64,000 nt of DNA from Sinonovacula constricta. Its lineage: Eukaryota; Mollusca; Bivalvia; Cardiida; Solecurtidae. The notes beneath the pieces are model-generated. The model was not told the origin of the DNA, did not search any database, and saw only the letters and a list, made by a program, of their open reading frames with translations. A program made the position numbers and the translations under genes. The stretch spans positions 25,091,479 through 25,155,478 of the forward strand of contig CM017561.1 in the NCBI GenBank assembly GCA_007844125.1. Reading direction: 5' to 3'. Positions 49,604-61,147 of the stretch are shown one piece after another (position 1 is the stretch's first letter; each line of letters begins with the position of its first letter).

Positions 49604-50483
49604 CACCAGATATCATACATGGAAGATATTCAGAGTGACCTTTCTGTACTGTGATTTTACCAGATATCATAAATGGGAGATATTCACAGTGACCTTTCTG
49701 TACTGTGATGTCACCAGATATCATAAATGGAATATATCCACAGAGGCCTTTCTGTACTGTGATGTCACCAGATATCATACATGGAAGATATTCACAGTGA
49801 CTGTTCTGTACTGTGATGTCACCAGATATCATACAAGGAAGATATTCACGGTGACCTTTCTGTACTGTGATGTCACCTGATATCATACATGGAAGATATT
49901 CACAGTGACCGTTCTATTCTGTAATGTCACCAGATATCATACATGGAAGATATTCACAGTGACTGTTCTGTACTGTGATGTCACCAGATATCATACATGG
50001 AAGATATTCACGGTGACCTTTCTGTACTGTGATGTCACCTGATATCATACATGGAAGATATTCACGGTTACCTTTCTGTACTGTAATGTCACCAGATATC
50101 ATACATGGAAGATATTCACAGTGACCGTTCTATTCTGTAATGTCACCAGATATCATACATGGAAGATATTCACAGTGACCTTTCTGTACTGTGATGTCAC
50201 CAGATATCATAAATGGAATATATCCACAGTGACCTTTCTGTACTGTGATGTCACCAGATATCATAAATGGAAGATATTCACAGTGACCTTTCTTTACTGT
50301 GATGTCACCTGATATCATACATGGAAGATATCATACAAGGAAGATATTCACGGTGACCTTTCTGTACTGTGATGTCACTAGATATCATACAAGGAAGATA
50401 TTCACAGTGACCTTTCGGTATTGTGATATCACCAGATATCATACATGGAAAATATACACTGTGACCTTTTTGTACTTGTCCAA
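49604..50483 (+). repeat. 54-bp minisatellite, about 16 copies
   Basis: The unit reads CCAGATATCATACATGGAAG, then ATATTCACAGTGACCTTTCT, then GTACTGTGATGTCA. Each unit holds the inverted pair TCACAGT/ACTGTGA (11-base loop). The period is a multiple of three, giving short open frames on both strands (MISGDITVQKGHREYLPC on minus) that look like by-products. Confidence 0.94.
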
Positions 50484-51089
50484 GATTTGTGTGTGTGTAT
50501 TTTAGCCAACTTCCAAACAATAATATATATATTTGTGAAAATTATTTGTTACATAAAGTGTGTTAATATTAGGAGATGTAATTATTGCATTTCTTCTAAA
50601 AGAAAAACAGAAAATTAAGCCATAAACTAAATGAGAAAGTTGCAGATAACTCAACTTTGCAACACTTTGCCTGCACAATATCTGAGCAAATTCATCATGT
50701 TTAAAGTCTCACAATTCCAATCAATAATGTATTAAATTAATGAAATGTTTCTTCATAAATCTTCATATAGATTTTTTTCCAAGTAGACACTGTTGGTGGC
50801 CAATTTTCCAATTTAAGAGATCAAAAAGGATTCTACAGTCCGCCAAAATCAATAACAATTTGCTTTACTGACAGCACTTCACTAGGTGTAACTTTTAAAA
50901 CTTCATTTCCAAAAGGCATTGCATCCCATGATATGAATTACAGTTACCTTAAAGGTGGAATCCAACTGTTTGTTTATATCTAGTACATGTAACAACTTGG
51001 TCTTAGGAGTTTGTGCAGAATTGCTGCCAGGAGTTAAAAATTGTTAGATAGTGCAAATCATGAAATATATCACCTTATATATCCATAAT

Positions 51090-51152
51090 TTCCAAATCTA
51101 TAAATAAACACGAAGGGGATTTCCAAATCTATAAATAAACACAATGGGGATT
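51090..51152 (+). repeat. 31-bp duplication
   Basis: TTTCCAAATCTATAAATAAA followed by CACGAAGGGGA occurs twice in tandem with one or two changes. Confidence 0.9.
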
Positions 51153-51713
51153 TCAGATAAAAATAAATTTTGATGTCAGAGCTGACAACCTGGACAATCA
51201 TGTAATGCAATATATATTAAAAGAAAAGGGTCCTCATGGTTACAAAAGTTGAAAATAAGTAACTATGCAGTGCGGCTTGGATATAAAATACAGTTTTGTA
51301 ATGACAAGCTGGGTGTTATGCTTTACATTTTGCATGGATGTATGAGATCAATAAACAACATTTCACAGGATATTTTCAGGTTACAATTTCTTTAGTTGTA
51401 GAAGATAGAGAAAAATGGTCCAAACTGACGGATACAACCTTCAAGATACGATTGCTTTGTCAATGACAATTTGAAGATCTGTAAAAAGATAGCGAAGGCT
51501 TTGCTATCTGAAATCGAATTTTCCTCTCAGTCTTTGTAACAAATTGAATGTAGTTGCTTTCTTATAAGAAAATCTTAAAATAGTCACCATGCTAAGAACA
51601 GCGGCAAAAAGAAAGTGTCTTCAATTCTACCGTATGCATGGAAATTTAATCTGCATAGATTGGGTTTATTCTCAGTATTGAGTACATATTAAACTGTATT
51701 TTTTTTCAACATT

Positions 51714-51893
51714 TCTGTTACCTCACACCAACACAATTTTTGTCTAATTGGTGCCATACAACTATTCATTGGTTAAGGAAGACCTTAGACAGATGTCATA
51801 TTCACCCCAAGAAAGTTCTCACACCCACTGGGACTTGAACCAATGTGGTGAGGGACTGAGGAGTTACAAATCACAGACTCCAATTGCTACAAA
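51714..51893 (-). mobile_element. SINE-A, minus strand
   Basis: On the minus strand it reads TAACTCCTCAGTCCCTCACC, then ACATTGGTTCAAGTCCCAG (B-box), then GAGAACTTTCTTGGGG. The tail has ATCTGTCTAAGGTCTTCC and GTGTTGGTGTGAGGTAAC. This is the copy whose internal part is closest to the 55-bp satellite unit. Confidence 0.8.
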
Positions 51894-53686
51894 AAAAACT
51901 GTTAACAGGAAACACGTTAGAATTTATACATCATTGGCACACATGCCCGGGGACAGAAGTTAATTTTAAAGATCACTTGCAGGGGAATACTTTGTCTTGT
52001 TCAAATTGGCGGAAAAAAAAATTAAAAGAACAAAGTTTCACCTTAATATTTTTTTTTAATTTGCTTCACAACATCTTCAGTCATATTTTGAGTTTATGAA
52101 AGAACATTGTTTCCTTTAAGATAAAAATATGTTTATAGACACCCTAAATTAGATGCCAGTTCAGCTCCACTTCCTGTACATCACAACAGCTGGCAACCGT
52201 GACCCCAATAATTCCATGGCAGGAAGCTGGGCCAGATAAAGGGGCCTGGTACCATACAGCATACACCTATGTCTGTATCTTCCGAAATCTCCCCGATACA
52301 TCTGCCACCATCACAGCCACCATCACTGCTACAACCACACCCCCCACTTCCTGAGCTTAGTTTAAAATCATCTTATCTCTGTATCACTTTATTACCGCCT
52401 TTAGAAGTTTGCGAACACTTTGCCTGCTTTTTTTGTTAATAAACCCTATTAAATACTTAGTTACCTTGATACAACTTTAATTCAAAGATAACTTCACCAC
52501 ATTTGTAGAGATTTTACAGCAAACAGAGTACATCCTGATCAGGCAGCTTCTCCCAAAATTTGTCGAAGCCTGATCCATGTGTTTTTAGCAAGCTAAGAGA
52601 CAGCAGTTAGCCTGATAATCTAGTGATACAGATTCAGCATCAAAGAGTTAATATTCTGATCTGGATCTGTGCTGTTGTCCTACACTTGTACAATTTGAAC
52701 TGAGCTGACTAAGAGCCCAGAAGAAGGAAGAAGGTTGCTCTTGTAAGCAGCTATATGAAAGCAATACCATATGTCATATATCTGGACTCCCATGGTGTTT
52801 ATAAAAAAATTTCATAAACTACATGATATACACTTGGTTTTGTTTGTTCTTTATTCTTTATTAACTGCTGATATTTGGGGAGTAAATTGCACCATAGCCA
52901 GGCAATGTTTGAAACATTTTACCATAATTAGGTGAAAAAATCAATCAATTATTAGCAAGACCAAAAGCAAGAAGAGAGTAACTGATAAGAAGGTTCTGCT
53001 TAATTTAAAACACATATCGTAAAATTGCTGCTCCAAAACTAATACTTCCAGTAAAACGGACTAGTCCATTACTGTGCATTATAGTTTTGCATTTTTCAAA
53101 TTTGACATAGCTTTCAGATTGCTTTTGACACTTTAAGATTAATATTACCTTCAAAATAGGAAAGCTGATGTTAAAACATAGTAATAGAGTGTTATTTAAA
53201 GAAAGAAGTCAATGTCATTGGTTCTTTTTCCTGGCTTATTAAGTAAGGATGCTATAGTTTACACTGTAACCAATTAGTAAGTCCTGCTTATAATATATGG
53301 AATATGTTTTTCTTAATTACATTCAAGTGACACACAACAATCTTATTAATCAAGCATTTGATAGTATTGCGGGCAATACAGTAGTCCCCAACCGGTCCCT
53401 CAAAAAGTTATGGGCCAGACACAATTTTGCTTCAAGGTCATGCTGTGACCTTGACCTTCAAGGTAGCGACCCAAATGTTGCGTGTGCATATTGTACACAT
53501 TGCTACCTATTAACATACCAAGTTTCATGCGCCTAGCTTTAATAGTTTTTAAGTTATCAAAGGATCCAGATTTTTAGCGGACAGACAGACGGACTGACGG
53601 AAAACCTATATTAATACACCCATATTAATATATTAGACTAATTATTGTTGCTGAGTGATGAAGGGTGTCAGGGTATGAAACTCGAT
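51894..53686. other. No gene seen
   Basis: A dispersed repeat lies at 53367-53610 (CCCCAACCGGTCCCTCAAAA, GTGACCTTGACCTTCAAGGT, GGACAGACAGACGGAC). The rest is AT-rich, apart from a CA-rich segment at 52290-52345. Confidence 0.45.
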
Positions 53687-54994
53687 AAGGTATCTACCCA
53701 TAATGATGTCTTCTCAGTAAGACATCTCAGCCACACCCACAGAAATGGAAGGTATCTACCCTTAAAGATGTCGTCTCAGTAAGACATCTCAGCCACACCC
53801 ACAAAAATGGAGGTATCTACCCTTAATGATGTCATCTCAGTAAGACATCTCAGCCACAGCCACAAAAATGGAAGGTATCTACCCTTAATGATGTCATCTC
53901 AGTAAGACATTTCAGCCACACCCACAAAAATGGAAGGTATCTACCCTTAATGATGTCATCTCAGAAAGACATCTCAGCCACACCCACAAAAATGGAAGGC
54001 ATCTACTAGTACCCATAATTATGTCTTCTTAGTAAGACATCTCAGCCACACCCACAGAAATGGAAGGCATCTAACCATAATGATGTCTTCTTAGTAAGAC
54101 ATCTCAGCCACACCCACAGAAATGGAAGGTATCTACCCATAATGATGTCTTCTCAGTAAGACATCTCAGCCACACCCACAGAAATGGAAGGTATCTACCC
54201 ATAATGATGTCGTCTCAGTAAGACATCTCAGCCACACCCACATAAATGGAAGGTATCTACCCATAATAATGTCTTCTCAGTAAGACATCTCAGCCACACC
54301 CACAGAAATGGAAGGTATCTACCCTTAAAGATGTCATCTCAGTAAGACATCTCAGCCACACCCACAAAAATGGAAGGTATCTACCCATAATGATGTCTTC
54401 TTAGTAAGACATCTCAGCCACACCCACAGAAATGGAAGGCATCTAACCATAATGATGTCTTCTTAGTAAGACATCTCAGCCACACCCACAGAAATGGAAG
54501 GTATCTACCCATAATGATGTCTTCTCAGTAAGACATCTCAGCCACACCCACAGAAATGGAAGGCATCTACTAGTACCCATAATGATGTCTTCTCAGTAAG
54601 ACATCTCAGCCACACCCACAGAAATGAAAGGCATCTACTAGTACCCATAATGATGTCTTCTCAGTAAGACATCTCAGCCACACCCACAGAAATGGAAGGC
54701 ATCTACTAGTACCCATAATGATGTCTTCTTAGTAAGACATCTCAGCCACACCCACAGAAATGAAAGGCATCTACTAGTACCCATAATGATGTCTTCTCAG
54801 TAAGACATCTCAGTCACACCCACAGAAGTGGAAGGTATCAACCCATAATGATGTCTTCTTAGAAAGACATCTCAGCCACACCCACAGATGTGGAAGGTAT
54901 CTAACCATAATGATGTCTTCTCAGTAAGACATCTCAGCCACTTCAACAGAAATGGAAGGTCCCTACCATAATAATGTCTTCTCCGTACAGCATC
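53687..54994 (+). repeat. 62-bp hairpin minisatellite, about 21 copies
   Basis: The unit reads AAGGTATCTACCCATAATGA, then TGTCTTCTCAGTAAGACATC, then TCAGCCACACCCACAGAAAT plus GG. Every typical unit holds a perfect hairpin, GATGTCTT-CTCAGT-AAGACATC. Some units have a 6-bp insert (TAGTAC). The hairpin arms stay mostly intact, although GATGTCAT and GATGTCGT variants break one base pair. Confidence 0.94.
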
Positions 54995-55104
54995 TCTGGT
55001 ATGTACAACAGCAAAGGAAGTTCACACATTATGCTTTTTTGTCCTTATTATGTTAAAAGAATTTACAATTTCTTGCAGAGCGTTAGTATTACAGGAAAAC
55101 TGTT

Positions 55105-55412
55105 TCTGTGTTTAGCCTCTGTCATGACAAACAATACTTGTTTCTGTGTATAGCCTTACTAAACAAACAATACTTGTTTCTGTGTTTAGCCTTACTAAAC
55201 AAACAATACTTGTTTCTGTGTTTAGCCTTACTAAACAAACAATACTTGTTTCTGTGTTTAGCCTCTGTCATGACAAACAATACTTGTTTCTGTGTTTAGC
55301 CTTACTAAACAAACAATACTTGTTTCTGTGTTTAGCCTTACTAAACAAACAATACTTGTTTTTGTGTTTAGCCTCTGCTGGGACAAACAATACTTGTTTC
55401 TGTGTTTAGCCA
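55105..55412 (+). repeat. 38/35-bp minisatellite, array 3
   Basis: It has the same core as the arrays at 44.4 and 45.1 kb (AAACAATACTTGTTTCTGTG, TTTAGCCT), with 35-bp units containing CTTACTAAACAAAC and 38-bp units mixed. It lies 10 kb away from the others, without their duplicated flank. Confidence 0.93.
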
Positions 55413-56082
55413 GCGTTGTCGGTGACTTTGAACAATGGTGTTGAAGTGAAATTCTGCCCATGAATACAGATTGACACAATTGTGATGCATTCTGTTTTTC
55501 ATGCCTAATGCTGGAATTTCATAAAATATCAATGATCCAGATCAACTTTACAGACACACCTTGTATATAACAAGTTAAAGAACTGGCAAGATACCAAACT
55601 CGTATAATACAGTATTTTAGTTGAAGCCCAGTTTTGATTAATTTCTCCATTTGCTTCATTTGAACACTGGTAACTGTGCTCAAATATCCAGACAGATATT
55701 CAATCAGAGTTTTCTGTTCTTAACTGAATACTCTTCATACAAACTTAAGTTTTCACACTACAAAATAAAACTTGTTTTATTTAATATGCTTTGCCTTTTC
55801 GCAGCATAAAATTGTCAATAAGAAATATTGCAGATCCAGATTACCTAACTCCTGCTGTTTGATCAGGATCTGCACTATTTGCTGTCAGTCCCTATGGATC
55901 TACTGGTATATAAAATGTGAGCGTGAAAAGATTGCATGGAAATATAACATCTGTAACAGGCTAGGGACGTAACAAATGTATAATAATTATTTGATACACC
56001 TTGTACTAAGTAACTTGTCACACAGTAAGGTAATGGTTAACAATATGAGGGATGAGCAACATACATCAAATATCATAGGGGG

Positions 56083-56292
56083 TGCCCGTAGTGCAGAGGT
56101 CGAGTCGCCACCTTGTAACTCCTCTGACCGCATAGCCTCTTACCGCTTGGGTTTGAGGACCATTCAGGGAGGAGCACATAATGTGGAAAGATCTTCCAGT
56201 TGACCTGTGGTGGGCCGGTGGTTCTACCCAGACATTTATCTGAGGGTTTCCTCCACCAAAATAGCTGGATGTCACTACAATGATCATAATTA
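56083..56292 (+). mobile_element. SINE-A, interrupted by a Harbinger-like element
   Basis: The head GGTGCCCGTAGTGCAGAGG and GCTTGGGTTTGAGGACC are tRNA-like. The tail GGTTCTACCCAGACATTTAT ... ACAATGATCATAATTA continues after the insertion as GTCACTGTGATGTA (56849-56862). Confidence 0.8.
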
Positions 56293-56845
56293 GGCCACTT
56301 CTTTTATATAAAATGGTTTACAAAACCGGCGGACCTTTTTTTTCAAGAAATCAAAAAAAAAAAAAATCGACGATTTTTTTTTATTAATAATTTCCGACCC
56401 TATGAAAACGAGCCGAAAACTATTGAAACAAATCCCATTTTGCTTGTTTTTATATAAATAGGCAGTGTTTTAAACGCGCCCTCGAAACAGGTAGACGGGT
56501 TTTATGTCTCAGAGATAAAATAGCAATACACAGAGTATCGGATCGGATTTTGGTAAACCAGTCCAGCGCAGAAATGGCTGACGAGTATTACGTTGAGGTC
56601 ACACTGTGGGGTTACAAATATAACGGGCCGGGGAAGGTGTTCCTTAGAACTTTCCTAACTGAAACTCTCGGGAATGCGCTACTACGAGTTATCACAGATG
56701 AAAGCACTCGCGTGTCAAAAATGCTGTCAGACAGACTTATATTAAGACTAGATGTGGGGATTTTTTTTTATTTTTTTTTTCGACCGCCTTACGGAACACT
56801 TTGACCAAAAATTTTTGTAAACCATAAAATAAAAAAGGAGTGGCC
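56293..56845. mobile_element. Harbinger-like non-autonomous element
   Basis: The 553-bp element has inverted ends: left GGCCACTTCTTTTATATAAA, right complement GGCCACTCCTTTTTTATTTT, both going on to ATGGTTTACAAAA. A 3-bp TTA direct repeat flanks it (56290-56292 and 56846-56848), and its removal restores the SINE-A tail. The TTA duplication fits PIF/Harbinger. The middle is unusually GC-rich and coding-like. Confidence 0.75.
56574..56804 (+). CDS. Small ORF inside the Harbinger-like element
   Basis: ATG at 56574 (context GCAGAAATGG) opens 76 codons: MADEYYVEVTLWGYKYNGPG and VFLRTFLTETLGNALLRVI. It runs into a T-rich tract near the right end (FFYFFFRPPYGTL). The first 60 codons are richer in G and C than the surroundings and read like real protein. 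The family is not recognised. It could be part of a captured host exon, a remnant of an element protein, or chance. Confidence 0.3.
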   Translation: MADEYYVEVTLWGYKYNGPGKVFLRTFLTETLGNALLRVITDESTRVSKMLSDRLILRLDVGIFFYFFFRPPYGTL

Positions 56846-56869
56846 TTAGTCACTGTGATGTATTTCAAC

Positions 56870-58439
56870 AAAAAAACAAAATCATATGTCATGGACACCA
56901 CAAGTTACCTGATACTACATGAAAATAGATATCTTGGATAACTTTAGGATGAGAAGTTGTGAGGCTAATTTTGACAATTATTCAATAATTCAAATATCTC
57001 AACTGATATTTATAGGGTAAAAGGTTTTCTTTCTACCTATTTCGAAAACTGTTTCAATGGCTAAATCAGGAAAACAGACAATAGGTTATCTTGAAATATA
57101 TCGTATCTTGACCTGCCCTTGCATCCACAACAGGAAACAGTGTATGTAAGTTGGCAAGCTTTTTCATGCAAAAATGTCAACTGCACACATCTAGCACACA
57201 TCTATGTTATGTGAGTTGTTTTTTTTCATTTTCATATCTTCTCAGGTTTTATTTTTTCTAGGGCAAGAGAACAGGATCTGCCAAATCAAAAATCCATTGT
57301 AAACCACGAATTGCATACATAAACTTCTCACATTTAATTTATTCCTTTAGCCAATAACTTTTTTTTGTAAGGTCTGGGCTTCTTTTTAGTGTTTTTTAAT
57401 TTATTTTCCTTAGAACTATTTTAACATCATTTTGAGATTGAAGTACATATAACATATATATGAAATTGAAAAACATGTATATAAAACAACCGATTGTAAT
57501 TTTGTCTTTAAAACATGCATTATGGCTATAATTGTGATATTCTTTCTATTATTCAAAGAGAAAATGAGCACAGTTTTTGTTATTACTTGAGAAAAAAAGA
57601 AGAAATATATTGTCAATTTCAAAAAATCAAAATATATTTCACAACTCATCACTGTAGCAGAGAAATGCCAAGCTTTATGTGTCTGAAACAAATAAATAAA
57701 ACCTGTTCACAGGATATTACAAAAAAAGACAACTTCATGTGTCTGAAACAAATAAATAAGACCTGTCACAAGGGACATTGTAAAAAAGCTAGAACAAATA
57801 TGAAACAGGCTACAATAGAATCTTGCAAAAACAAAGCTGGCACAGGAACACACTATCATGGAAACTTGCTGAAAATGAAACAAAAACTGGAATCAGTTAC
57901 TACAGAATATAATTTGTGTAACTACGAGCACATTCAGGAAATAATAAAGTGTTCCACATGCCAGGTACAAACCAGTCACTGTAGCAGAGAAACAGAGTTG
58001 TTTTGTCAGTTATCTGACAGGAAAGATAGGTTGTGATACAAGCAGCCATAGACTTGCCTATCTGTGCAATATACCACTGCTGTTAGAACTCCAGGTTCAC
58101 AATTATACCTGATAAGACAACTTAAGACTTTATTTGAGTATATATATTAATAAGGTGTCTAATTTTGACAAATCTGCACCCCTAAAACCAAGTCAGGCAT
58201 CACAGTCAAATGTTTAAAAAAAAGTCAGCTGCAGAAAGTATCAATTTGATTCCTTGGAATATGGCATGAATCGACACCACCTGTGTAGCTACTTTTGCCA
58301 GAATTACGTCAGGATGCCACAGAATATGTGTAGCAAGATATTAAATCTGGATATTGGGGTTCTGTGTGAGCCAACAATGTCTCCGAGAAAAAAAAGTTCT
58401 AAAAAGTCCTGGGTAATATCTAGTTATCTCTGGTGCATA
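56870..58439. other. No confirmed gene; one long chance-like ORF
   Basis: An ATG-initiated frame of 173 codons (57515-58036, plus) is Cys-, Lys- and Thr-rich. It has a duplicated FMCLKQINKTC and two HCSRE motifs, the first from a short DNA duplication near 57671-57760. No known family, splice context or codon bias supports it. Confidence 0.3.
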
Positions 58440-59610
58440 GATTCTAAGTAATTCCAGCTGTCCTTGCTGCAAAAGTTTGTATTGTAACTGTCTCTTGAGT
58501 AAAAGTCCTTTTTAACTTCTAGCTGCCTTTGGTGCAAAAAGTCCTGGGTAACTTCTAGCTGCCTTTGATGCAAAAAGTCCTGGGTAACTTCTAGTTGTCT
58601 TTGGTGCAAAAAGTCCTTTTTAACTTCTAGCTGCCTTTGGTGCAAAAAGTCCTGGGTAACTTCTAGTTGCCATTGATGCAAAAAGTCCTGGGTAACTTCT
58701 AGTTGTTTTTGGTGCAAAAAGTCCTGGGTAACTTCTAGTTGTCTTTGGTGCAAAAAGTCCTGGGTAACTTCTAGTTGTCTTTGGTGCAAAAAGTCCTGGG
58801 TAACTTCTAGCTGTCTTTGGTGCAAAAAGTCCTGGGTAACTTCTAGTTGCCTTTGATGCAAAAAGTCCTGGGTAACTTCTAGCTGTCTTTGGTGCAAAAA
58901 GTCCTTTTTAACTTCTAGTTGCCTTTGGTGCAAAAAGTCCTTTTTAACTTCTAGCTGTCTTTGGTGCAAAAAGTCCTTTTTAACTTCTAGCTGCCTTTGG
59001 TGCAAAAAGTCCTGGGTAACTACTAGCTGCCTTTGATGCAAAAAGTCCTGGGTAACTTCTAGTTGTTTTTGGTACAAAAAGTCCTTTTTAACTTCTAGCT
59101 GCCTTTGGTGCAAAAAGTCCTGGGTAACTTCTAGTTGCCTTTGATGCAAAAGTCCTGGGTAACTTCTAGTTGTCTTTGGTGCAAAAAGTCCTGGGTAACT
59201 TCTAGTTGTCTTTGGTGCAAAAAGTCCTGGGTAACTTCTAGTTGTCTTTGGTGCAAAAAGTCCTGGGTAACTTCTAGTTGTCTTTGGTGCAAAAAGTCCT
59301 GGGTAACTTCTAGCTGCCTTTGGTGCAAAAAGTCCTGGGTAACTTCTAGTTGCCTTTGGTGCAAAAAGTCCTTTTTAACTTCTAGTTTCCTTTGGTGCAA
59401 AAAGTCCTTTTTAACTTCTAGTTGCCTTTGGTGCAAAAAGTCCTTTTTAACTTCTAGCTGCCTTTGGTGCAAAAAGTCCTGGGTAACTTCTAGCTGCCTT
59501 TGGTGCAAAAAGTCCTGGTTAACTTCTAGCTGTCTTTGCTGCAAAAGTTCATGGAAACTCCTCGCTGTCTCTGGAGCAATGTCATGGCTAACATCTAGCT
59601 GTCTTTGGTG
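58440..59610 (+). repeat. 36-bp minisatellite, about 31 copies
   Basis: The unit reads CTTTGGTGCAAAAAGTCCTG, then GGTAACTTCTAGCTGC; a second type has TTTTTAACTT in place of GGGTAACTT. The period is a multiple of three, so the minus strand is open for long stretches (HQRQLEVTQDFL repeat), broken once where a single A is missing near 59147. It abuts a minus-strand SINE-A at its right edge. Confidence 0.94.
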
Positions 59611-59815
59611 CTTTAGGCACAACTTTGGTCATACTGGTGCTGTTTAGCTATTTTTGATGTAGTAAGACCCCAGACAAATGTCAGGGAGTACCAGTAACTG
59701 CAGGTCAGCTAGAAGACCTCCCAAGATGAGAGTTCGCACTCTGACCAGGACTGGAACCCACAAGTTGCGGAGTTGATGACTAACTACTTAGTCTCAGGCA
59801 CTGCACTGTCCTTTG
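59611..59815 (-). mobile_element. SINE-A, minus strand, beside the 36-bp array
   Basis: On the minus strand it reads GTGCCTGAGACTAAGTAGTT, then TTGTGGGTTCCAGTCCTGG, then GAGTGCGAACTCTCA. The tail is ACATTTGTCTGGGGTCTTAC, then AATAGCTAAACAGCACCAGT, then ATGACC. The tail runs directly into the 36-bp array. Confidence 0.75.
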
Positions 59816-60234
59816 ATAAACTCCATATCAATGAAGGTTTAGTGAATAAATCAAGCATGTTAACAATTAGCTTGTTAAGCATTAATGAATTAGGCTGTGG
59901 CAAACGGTGTAGGTCTAGATCATCTAGCTGACTGGAAACGAGGCTCTACACTATTTCCTTTGAAGTCTTAATATGCATGTCATTACTTTAGCAAATAAAT
60001 AATAATTCAGACCGAGTTATTGAGAAAACTTGCATGATAAGGGTTAAGTGCTGGAAAGTAGAACCTTTAGATGTATATCATACTTTAGCTTTTCAGTTTC
60101 TAAACTCCATTGTATGATCGATCAAAAAGCTCATGATAACAAGAGTAAATCTAATTTGTTTACCATGAAGGGCTGGGTGATTTCTGAATTTACAGACAAA
60201 ACAAACAACTGGATCTAACCTATTGGAAATATCA

Positions 60235-60480
60235 TCTTGTTCTCCTTTTTTTTTAAAGATTCATTGCAGTAACATATTTATGGTCATTACAGCAATGGTC
60301 ATCTATTACTCAGCTCAAGAAGGCACCAGAAAAATATCTGGACGGAACTACGCTGTACCAGCCCATACCTGGTCTGTTGGACAATCTCTCAACATGAAAG
60401 GTTTTTGCTGTCCCTAACTCGAACCCCAGAAGTGACGGGCCATGGAGTCCAGTGTTTACTCACTATACCATGGGCGCCCC
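60235..60480 (-). mobile_element. SINE-C, tRNA-derived
   Basis: On the minus strand it has GCGCCCATGGTATAGTGAGT (A-box-like) and CTTCTGGGGTTCGAGTTAGG (B-box). The body ends near TGTAATGACCATAAATATGT, an end similar to the SINE-A tail. ATATCAT occurs at both edges and may be the target duplication. Confidence 0.65.
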
Positions 60481-60916
60481 TGATATCATGCTTCCCAACC
60501 CATATGTTTTGCTCATTTGCCCAGCTGGTATATTTATAGTGACATTTCACCTCTAAATAAGCAAGTGATTCCATTTCTCAGCAGGCAAATGAAAACATTT
60601 CTAGAGAGAAAAGTAGTCTACCACACACAGACCCCTTGATCCTATTACAGACAAGCCATTACTGTGACCATGTTAACAAAAGTATCCAAAGATTCATTTG
60701 CCTGTATCAATAGAACACCTTTGTCTAAAGGTATTTTGGGAATGATTTCTGGCCGCAGGTGCAGTCATGCTTTTTAGTTAAAAGGGTTTTATCAATACTT
60801 CAATTATGTGATAGTGTGAAGTATGAAATAATCCATCTTTATTTTTTTTTCAAATGCTTATCTATTTAAAGACACAGTAGGATATGCAAGTAATATAGAT
60901 TGTGACTTATCATTAA

Positions 60917-60973
60917 GTTTGTTTATTGGGTTTATCGTCCCACCAACAGTATTTCAGTTATCTGGAGACGGTC
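60917..60973 (-). mobile_element. SINE-B 3' tail fragment
   Basis: GTTTGTTTATTGGGTTTATC ... CAGTTATCTGGAGACGGT is the last 55 bp of SINE-B, ending at the same internal point as the fragment at 43946-43996. Confidence 0.85.
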
Positions 60974-61147
60974 TTTACCATTAAGTGTCTACAGCAGAAT
61001 TTTGTGGTACTAACTATTGTGATACAAATCTGTTTAATTAAAGCTAAACTGGTTAATATGAGTACTTTATCCATACATTAGAGGTTTAGTGGTGTCAAGC
61101 CATTTTAGATAAATTTTTAAAATTGCTAACAAAAAGACAATAACAGT

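Noticed and set aside
58424..59622. Two long minus-strand ORFs with HQRQLEVTQDFL repeats (241 and 163 codons)
   Set aside because: They are by-products of a 36-bp tandem repeat whose period is a multiple of three; they break at a single-base loss and have no start, splice or domain support.
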